From: Candidatus Eiseniibacteriota bacterium
GTDB lineage: Bacteria; Eisenbacteria; RBG-16-71-46; CAIMUX01; VGJL01
Direction: 5' to 3'
DNA length: 11,050 nucleotides
Assembly (NCBI GenBank): GCA_014729455.1
Contig: WJJW01000050.1
Coordinates: 1 to 11,050, forward strand
Positions 1-4,206 of this stretch are shown piece after piece. How positions within the stretch are numbered: position 1 is the stretch's first letter; the number at the start of each line of letters is the position of its first letter. Position numbers and translations under genes: made by a program. Below the pieces are notes generated by a model. It had not been told where the DNA came from, ran no database searches, and saw only the letters and a list, made by a program, of their open reading frames with translations.

Positions 1-1649
1 GCATAGCAGCAGGCGCCCATCGGCTGCGGGCAGGGGTTGGGGTCGCAGTCTTCGCCGACGCGCCAGTCGCCGGTGTTGCACTCGTCCTCGACGACGTACT
101 GGCAGGATCCGTCGGCGTAACAGCAGGCGCCCATCGGCTGCGGGCAGGGGTTGGGGTTGCAATCTTCGCCCACGCGCCAATCGCCGGTGTTGCACTCGGA
201 CTCGACGACATACTGGCAGGATCCATCCGGATAGCAGCACGCGCCTTCATCGAGCTGGACGACACTGGAGACGGCGAGGTAGGCGTTCAGCTTGCCGTAG
301 CCGGTGAACTGGTCGTACCCGTTGGAGCCGAGGTCGTCACAGCTCGCCTGGAGGACATTTCGCAGCTCGGTGTTGCTCAGCGACGGATCCGCCGACCAGA
401 CCAACGCCCCGATCCCCGCCGCGTGCGGGGTGGCTGACGAGGTCCCGTTGAACGTGCTGATGTAATCTCCGCCGCCATAGCCGGCGCCGCCGAGCCGGTC
501 GGTCGTGTGGATCCGCGTCCCCGGAGTGAGGAAGTCGAGTCCGTTGCCGTAGTTCGATCCCCACCAGTACTCGCCGTCGCAGCTGTTCGGCGACTTGCGC
601 TCACAGCACGGGGAGAGCGCGCCGACGGCGATCGTGTTGCTGTACCGGGCGGGGTAGCTCAACGACGAGTTGTTGCCGTTCCCGGAGGCGCAGAAGAGAG
701 CGCAGCCCTGGCCGTAGGCGTAGTCGACGGCGTTCTCGACCGTGCTGCTGTGCCCACCGCCCAGGCTCAGCGAGAGGATCCGGGCTCCGTTGTCGGCGGC
801 GAACTCGATCCCGTCGGCGACGTCGGTCCAGGTTCCGCCGCCGTTGCCGTTGAGCACCTTGACCGGCATCAGCTTGACCTGCCACGCGACGCCGGCGATC
901 CCCTGGTTGTTGTTGCCGGCCGCGACAGCGATCCCGGCGCAAGCGGTGCCGTGATTCCCGTCGTCGGACGGGTCCCAGTCATTGTTGACGAAGTCGTAAC
1001 CCTGGACGAGCCGACTGCTGTATTCGGGATGGTTGAGATCGCAGCCGGTATCAATGATGGCGAGGATCAGATTCGGATCGCCCGTCTCGAGATCCCAGGC
1101 CTGATCGGTGTCGGTGTCGCAGTCGGGGGTGCCGACTTCATCCCCGTAGTAGTCGATCGCCTGACCCTGGTTGTCGTGCGCCCACTGGTCGGGGTAGAGC
1201 GGATCGTTCGGGACCTCGAACGCCGTCCAGATCCCGTCGGGCTCGGCGTACTCGATCTCCGGAAGGGCGCCGAGATCCGCCGACAGCGTCTCCGGATCGA
1301 TCGCGCCGTCGTAGAAGGCGAAGAAGATCCGGTCGAGCCCGACCTCGCTCTTCGCCTCGCGGTTGATCTCCAGATTGAAGACCGGAGCGATTTCACGGGA
1401 CCCCGCCGCCGCGAGCCGCTGATCCAGGGCGGCCAGGCCGGTTCGCCCCTGAGCGTGGAGCTCCGGGCGATGGTCGGCGGAGTCGAATGCCGCCGGCGTG
1501 ATCTGGAAGATCACCCGTCCCGGAGCGGGATCGGTCGAGGGTGGCTGGAACGTGCCGGGCGCCGGAGATGATCCGTGCGCCGTCGCTCCGGTGACAAGGA
1601 TGAGCGCGGTGCTCACCAATAGAGCAATCCTCGAGGATCGAGTCGTCAT
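1..1649 (-). CDS. Secreted subtilisin-family (S8) serine protease with Cys-rich C-terminal repeats, partial
   Basis: The reading frame is open from ATG at 1649 to the left edge (549 codons visible, no stop), so the C-terminus is missing. Residues 1-25 look like a signal peptide (basic start, then ALLVSTALILVTGATA). Residues about 40-145 resemble a subtilase propeptide and lead into the mature-start-like NDPLYPDQWA. The catalytic domain carries the full triad: Asp200 in IIDTGCDLNHP, His233 in DDGNHGTACAGI and Ser404 in FNGTSSATPHAAG. The oxyanion Asn324 sits in ASGNGN. From about residue 470 the protein becomes 38-residue Cys-rich repeats. In-frame ATGs also lie at 1658 and 1664. None has a strong Shine-Dalgarno sequence; 1649 was chosen because a weak GGAAG precedes it and it gives the cleanest signal peptide. 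Family and secretion are well supported. The repeats are probably disulfide-bonded surface or spacer modules, which is inference. Confidence 0.93.
   Translation of the reverse strand, partial: MTTRSSRIALLVSTALILVTGATAHGSSPAPGTFQPPSTDPAPGRVIFQITPAAFDSADHRPELHAQGRTGLAALDQRLAAAGSREIAPVFNLEINREAKSEVGLDRIFFAFYDGAIDPETLSADLGALPEIEYAEPDGIWTAFEVPNDPLYPDQWAHDNQGQAIDYYGDEVGTPDCDTDTDQAWDLETGDPNLILAIIDTGCDLNHPEYSSRLVQGYDFVNNDWDPSDDGNHGTACAGIAVAAGNNNQGIAGVAWQVKLMPVKVLNGNGGGTWTDVADGIEFAADNGARILSLSLGGGHSSTVENAVDYAYGQGCALFCASGNGNNSSLSYPARYSNTIAVGALSPCCERKSPNSCDGEYWWGSNYGNGLDFLTPGTRIHTTDRLGGAGYGGGDYISTFNGTSSATPHAAGIGALVWSADPSLSNTELRNVLQASCDDLGSNGYDQFTGYGKLNAYLAVSSVVQLDEGACCYPDGSCQYVVESECNTGDWRVGEDCNPNPCPQPMGACCYADGSCQYVVEDECNTGDWRVGEDCDPNPCPQPMGACCY
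7..234 (-). repeat. Two 114-bp in-frame tandem repeats (38-aa Cys-rich modules)
   Basis: Units 7-120 and 121-234 are each 114 bp and differ at roughly a dozen positions. A third unit begins at 235 and is partial where it meets the protease domain. Read on the minus strand each unit encodes 38 residues, with landmarks GACCY-DGSCQYVVE, ECNTGDWRVGEDC and PNPCPQPM, and six cysteines per unit. The array continues beyond position 1, so the copy number is unknown. Similar ACC-DGSC modules are common at the ends of secreted proteins in Eisenbacteria-like and planctomycete genomes (recalled, not searched). Confidence 0.92.
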
Positions 1650-1761
1650 GGCTTCCATCCCCATGGTGCGACACGACGGTCCGCGAACGGATCGTCCCGC
1701 GCGCCTGCTGTGGTGTCCTCGTGCCGCAAGACCGGCTTCCGCGCAGACTTCGCGCGAGCCA

Positions 1762-1770
1762 ATTCTAGCA
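1762..1770 (-). promoter_or_regulatory. Possible extended -10 promoter element for the subtilase
   Basis: Read on the minus strand the sequence is TGCTAGAAT, matching the TGnTATAAT extended -10 consensus with one mismatch. It sits in one of the few A/T-rich patches of the region. It would give a leader of about 105 nt before the ATG at 1649. No good -35 hexamer is seen upstream, which extended -10 promoters can tolerate. This is a motif match only. Confidence 0.35.
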
Positions 1771-1879
1771 TGATTCGTCGCGGAGGGCCTTCCCGGTGGG
1801 TACGTGGGGATTCGGGCCCCTCGTATGGGCGGGATTCCGCCGCCGGGGACGCCCGGCCGATGGCCCCTACGCCGCCATG

Positions 1880-2217
1880 TTCCCGCCGGAGTGGCTCGAA
1901 CCGAAATGCGGGGAGCACCCATTTCCGCGGGAATGAGCGCGGCGCGAATCTTCCGCCGCTCCCCTCCCGCCGGAATACGGTCGCCCGTTTCTTCGCGCCG
2001 AGGTGTTCCCGTTGGAACGGCCGGGCGCGGATCCCCGGGAGGACACGCTCCCGCGGGAACAAGACGGCGCCGGCTTCCGCGCCGCCGAACTCCGGCGGGA
2101 ACAGCTCCGCCCGGGATTCTCCGACCCGCCACTCCCGCGGGAACGAGGGGGGGCGGGATCATGCTGGCGGCCACTCCCTCGGGAGCAACCGGGCGCGGCG
2201 CCTCCTTTGCGCGGGAA
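1880..2217. repeat. Array of short palindromes at exact 42-bp spacing
   Basis: Twelve-base palindromic or near-palindromic cores of consensus CTCCCGCGGGAA start at 1880, 1922, 1964, 2006, 2048, 2090, 2132 and 2174, an unbroken 42-bp step. A ninth core (TTTGCGCGGGAA) starts at 2206, 32 bp after the last. The best copies are 2048 and 2132 (identical). The others vary, for example TTCCCGTTGGAA at 2006 and CTCCCTCGGGAG at 2174. The 30-bp intervals are GC-rich and only weakly alike, often with a GGGCGCGG-like and a CCGCGCCGCC-like stretch. The cores are therefore the conserved part of an otherwise decayed tandem repeat. Spacings of 42 and 32 bp are close to four and three turns of B-DNA, which would put the cores on one helix face. 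Confidence 0.85.
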
Positions 2218-2260
2218 TCGTCAGCGATCGATGACAGTGGGGTGTCGCGGTGACCCGGAA

Positions 2261-2309
2261 GGTACACAATGCTCGGTTTCGCAACGTCGGAATGTACGAT
2301 TTGGTACAC
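2261..2309. repeat. GGTACAC direct repeat, 42 bp apart
   Basis: GGTACAC occurs at 2261-2267 and 2303-2309, exactly 42 bp apart. The right copy lies within the near-palindrome TGGTACACCA (2302-2311). Each copy is followed about 22 bp later by AACGTCG (2283 and 2324). This continues the 42-bp period of the upstream array with a different core and lies 145-190 bp before the ATG at 2454. It could be a pair of operator half-sites or the diverged end of the array. Confidence 0.5.
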
Positions 2310-2453
2310 CACACCTTTTGCCGAACGTCGACCATTCGCCATTTGAAAAAGTCTGGAATGGAAGCTCCCGGTCGCGGTAGGGACGAGCAACCGATCCGGT
2401 GACCGAGCCGATCACGGGGAGGACACGCCGGACGAACCGAAGGAGGCAAGACG

Positions 2454-3197
2454 ATGAGAGCGCCCAGTCGCACCCACAGCGGAGAGACCATGCGACGCGC
2501 ATACGGTCTCTACCACCTCACCCGGCTGAAGGGTGAGCCGGAGCTGGCGGAACGCGCCGCCGCGTTCGGCCAGGCGCAGGAAGCGCTGGAGCGGAGGATC
2601 GCCACGCATGCCGCGGCGCGCGAAGCGACCATGGTGGCGATGGCGGTCCGGGACGCGAAGGAGGAGAAGCTGAACATCGCCGTGCGGAACCTTTTCCTGA
2701 GCCTCCGCCGGAAGCTCCAGACCAACCGCAAGGCGCCGACGTTTCGCGCATTCTTCCCGGACGGCCTCTCGGAAGTCCTGAACCTGCCGCTCGAGGAGAA
2801 GCTCGATCGGGTGAAGGTCCTCCTGGCCCACATCGAGGAAGAGGCGGACGAGGCGTTCAGCGGTGAGGCGGAACCGCTCGCCGCGGCGGGCGACGCCGCG
2901 CAGGGAGCGCTCGAAGCCTACGAGGCGGCCGTGCTCGCCCGCGCGGAGGCGTGGTCTCTCCTGCGCGCGGAGAAGCTGGTCTGGCTGAAGGCCTACCGGA
3001 ACAGCTACCGGAACCTCCAGATCCTCTTCGCGGACGATCCGCAGCGGGCGGAGGCGTACTTCCGTCGTCCGCACCGCCGTTCGGATCCCGACGAGGAGGA
3101 GGCGGAAGGCTCCGGGGAACCGGACATCGCGACGGAAGAGGTCGAGGACGATCGACCCGACGAACAGGAGGAGACGCCGCTGAAGATCGTGAGGTAG
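2454..3197 (+). CDS. Uncharacterised helical protein with acidic C-terminal tail
   Basis: A 247-residue protein of no family I can name. The start is well supported: AAGGAGG at 2440-2446 lies seven bases before the ATG. There is no signal peptide or membrane segment, so it is probably cytoplasmic. Residues about 12-200 are rich in Ala, Glu, Leu and Arg, with long heptad-friendly stretches (ELAERAAAFGQAQEALERR, EEKLNIAVRNLFLSLRRK) that predict a helical bundle or coiled coil. A conserved-looking end, LKAYRNSYRNLQILFADD then AEAYFRRP, closes the helical part. The last 35 or so residues are low-complexity and strongly acidic. The gene stands alone between the palindrome array and a terminator. 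A structural or nucleic-acid-associated role is possible but nothing shows it. Confidence 0.85.
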   Translation: MRAPSRTHSGETMRRAYGLYHLTRLKGEPELAERAAAFGQAQEALERRIATHAAAREATMVAMAVRDAKEEKLNIAVRNLFLSLRRKLQTNRKAPTFRAFFPDGLSEVLNLPLEEKLDRVKVLLAHIEEEADEAFSGEAEPLAAAGDAAQGALEAYEAAVLARAEAWSLLRAEKLVWLKAYRNSYRNLQILFADDPQRAEAYFRRPHRRSDPDEEEAEGSGEPDIATEEVEDDRPDEQEETPLKIVR

Positions 3198-3227
3198 ACA
3201 GCATGTGCGAATCAGGACCACCGATGA

Positions 3228-3270
3228 ACCGGGCGGCCCTCCGCGAGGGAGGGTCGCCCGGTCGATCTTT
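3228..3270 (+). terminator. Rho-independent terminator of the helical-protein gene
   Basis: The left arm 3228-3242 (ACCGGGCGGCCCTCC) pairs with 3248-3262 (GGAGGGTCGCCCGGT) over 15 bp with one G-U pair, closing a five-base loop. A short T-containing tail (TCTTT) ends at 3270. It begins 30 bases after the stop codon at 3197, so it should end the preceding transcript. Confidence 0.8.
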
Positions 3271-3288
3271 GGGTTCTCACGCCGATCA

Positions 3289-3302
3289 GGAACTTTCGTT
3301 CC
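3289..3302. repeat. Small inverted repeat
   Basis: GGAAC (3289-3293) and GTTCC (3298-3302) form a five-base-pair inverted repeat with a four-base loop, just before the large nested palindrome. It may be part of the same structured patch or chance. Confidence 0.3.
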
Positions 3303-3307
3303 GACGC

Positions 3308-3359
3308 TTGTGAAGTTCCGTACAACTCGCCCCGGGGCGAGTTGCGCATTGATTCACAA
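3308..3359. repeat. Large nested palindrome
   Basis: A perfect 22-bp palindrome occupies 3323-3344 (half-site CAACTCGCCCC followed by its exact complement). It is flanked by a second inverted pair, TTGTGAA at 3308-3314 and TTCACAA at 3353-3359. Both pairs share the same centre of symmetry, between 3333 and 3334, with eight unpaired bases on each side. It could extrude as a cruciform, bind a dimeric protein, or in RNA fold as a long hairpin with an internal loop. No T tract follows on the plus strand, so it is not a standard terminator. Confidence 0.8.
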
Positions 3360-3439
3360 AATGAGCGGGTCGTAAGCCCCGGCTACGATTCGCGGTAATC
3401 GAACTCCAGGCCTCCGGGCTTGGGCGTTCCGTCTTCTCG

Positions 3440-3907
3440 GGTTGTGCGGCGATCTCCGCCGCCGGCGCAGTCGGGATCTGGAACTCTGCGCCGACCGTTC
3501 GCGGTTGCACGATCGTCGCGAACGAGAGCCCGTACGGAACCGTGCTCCTGTTTGGAGCGCAGGCGCGCTTCGAGAGAACCATCGTCGCGTTCAACGAATG
3601 CGTCTCGATCGGGGTCGGGGGAGGCGAGGTGGACCTCTCCTGCGTCGATCTGTTCGGGAACACGGGCGGGGACTGGGTCGAGGAGATCGCCGACCAGTAC
3701 GGGGTCGAGGGCAACTTCTCGCTGGATCCGTTGTTCTGCGGTCCGACGGAAGGGGACTTCACGCTCCGGGCCGATTCGCCTTGCCTGCCCGGCAACCACC
3801 CGAACGGCGACGACTGCAGGCTCATCGGCGCGCTCGACGAGGGGTGCTCTCCGCCGACGCCGGTCCTCACCACGACCTGGGGGGCTCTGCGGGCCGGGTA
3901 CCGCTGA
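3440..3907 (+). pseudogene. 3' remnant of a right-handed beta-helix repeat protein gene
   Basis: The open frame ends at TGA 3905-3907. From about 3455 it reads as the C-terminal end of a secreted parallel beta-helix protein: GAVGIWNSAPTVRGCTIVAN and RFERTIVAFNE are typical coil repeats. The closing part, FSLDPLFCGPTEGDFTLRAD then SPCLPGNHPNGDDC.LIGALDEGC, is the usual end of such proteins. Upstream the similarity fades into unrelated sequence (in-frame stop at 3362-3364), and no signal peptide, start or ribosome site is present. The first GTG in frame, at 3542, would cut into a coil. About 150 residues remain where family members usually have several hundred, so this is most likely a truncated, dead copy. 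The nested palindrome lies just upstream of the break. Confidence 0.75.
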
Positions 3908-3961
3908 TCGCTTGTCGTCTCCGCCAGATCGGAGCGCACGTCGCCCCTGACGAGGCCATAA

Positions 3962-4007
3962 CCTCCGCAGATGCGGAGGATTAGTCCTCCTCGTCACTCT
4001 TGACGAG
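3962..4007 (+). promoter_or_regulatory. Three consecutive hairpins, two mutually exclusive
   Basis: Hairpin A is CCTCCGC (3962-3968) with GCGGAGG (3973-3979), loop AGAT. Hairpin B is GGAGGA (3975-3980) with TCCTCC (3985-3990), loop TTAG. It reuses the right arm of A, so A and B cannot coexist. Hairpin C is CTCGTCA (3990-3996) with TGACGAG (4001-4007), loop CTCT, abutting B. All stems are perfect. An alternative-fold layout like this is typical of attenuator-type leaders. No leader peptide or T tract accompanies it, so a regulatory role is inference. Confidence 0.45.
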
Positions 4008-4124
4008 CCCGCGCCTCCCCGCCCCTCCCACCGCGCCCGGCCGTGCACCGCCCGGGGGGCCGGCTACCTCTCTGCACAGCAATGAGTTTCCTCTCCGGGC
4101 CGCAAGGGGCTCCCTATGGCACGA

Positions 4125-4148
4125 CACCGGCAGAAGTCCCTGCCGGTG
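4125..4148 (+). promoter_or_regulatory. Perfect 9-bp hairpin in the operon leader
   Basis: CACCGGCAG (4125-4133) pairs with CTGCCGGTG (4140-4148) around a six-base loop, about 50 bases before the ribosome site. The lack of a U tract argues against an intrinsic terminator. It may be the 3' stem of a structured leader or stabilise the mRNA 5' end. Confidence 0.4.
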
Positions 4149-4206
4149 GGCCTGCTGATCCGGCCGTAGCCCGCCGCGATCCGAGCCCAAACCTCAAGGA
4201 GAAAGG

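Larger units (their letters stand above)
1650..2453. other. Divergent intergenic region
   Basis: These 800 bp lie between the start of the subtilase (minus) and the start of the helical protein (plus). I see no convincing gene. Several open frames cross it on both strands but they show 14-residue periodicity caused by the 42-bp repeats and have no ribosome site. It holds a possible extended -10 element for the subtilase, the 42-bp palindrome array and a pair of GGTACAC repeats. The only A/T-rich patch near the right-hand gene is at about 2340-2360. I could not define a promoter with both elements there. Confidence 0.6.
3908..4206 (+). other. Hairpin-rich leader upstream of the metalloprotease operon
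   Basis: About 300 bases with no gene. The left part holds a chain of short perfect hairpins (3962-4007), the middle (4010-4060) is C-rich, and the right part holds a nine-base-pair hairpin (4125-4148). The ribosome site AAGGAG is at 4196-4201. No promoter with two recognisable elements was found. The hairpins may end readthrough from the beta-helix remnant or form a regulatory leader for the gene at 4207. Confidence 0.5.

Noticed and set aside
507..1571. Plus-strand 354-codon open frame
   Set aside because: It is the antisense shadow of the subtilase, whose minus-strand frame carries a signal peptide and the complete catalytic triad.
1880..2217. CRISPR array
   Set aside because: The regular spacing is suggestive, but repeats of 12 bp are too short and too variable, the intervals are weakly related to each other, and no cas genes are present.
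2316..2371. Promoter for the 2454 gene
   Set aside because: TTGCCG at 2318 and TTGAAA at 2343 look like -35 boxes, but neither has an acceptable -10 hexamer 16-18 bp downstream.
2412..3221. Minus-strand 269-codon open frame
   Set aside because: Antisense of the helical protein gene, which has the good ribosome site and terminator.
3370..3388. Hairpin TCGT...ACGA with inner AGCC/GGCT
   Set aside because: Needs a bulge and an impossibly small two-base loop; too weak to report as a feature.
4070..4120. c-di-GMP-I (GEMM) riboswitch
   Set aside because: GCACAG and CGCAA pieces are present, but the conserved CAAACC and CGCAAAGCC cores and the tetraloop stem are not. I do not call it.
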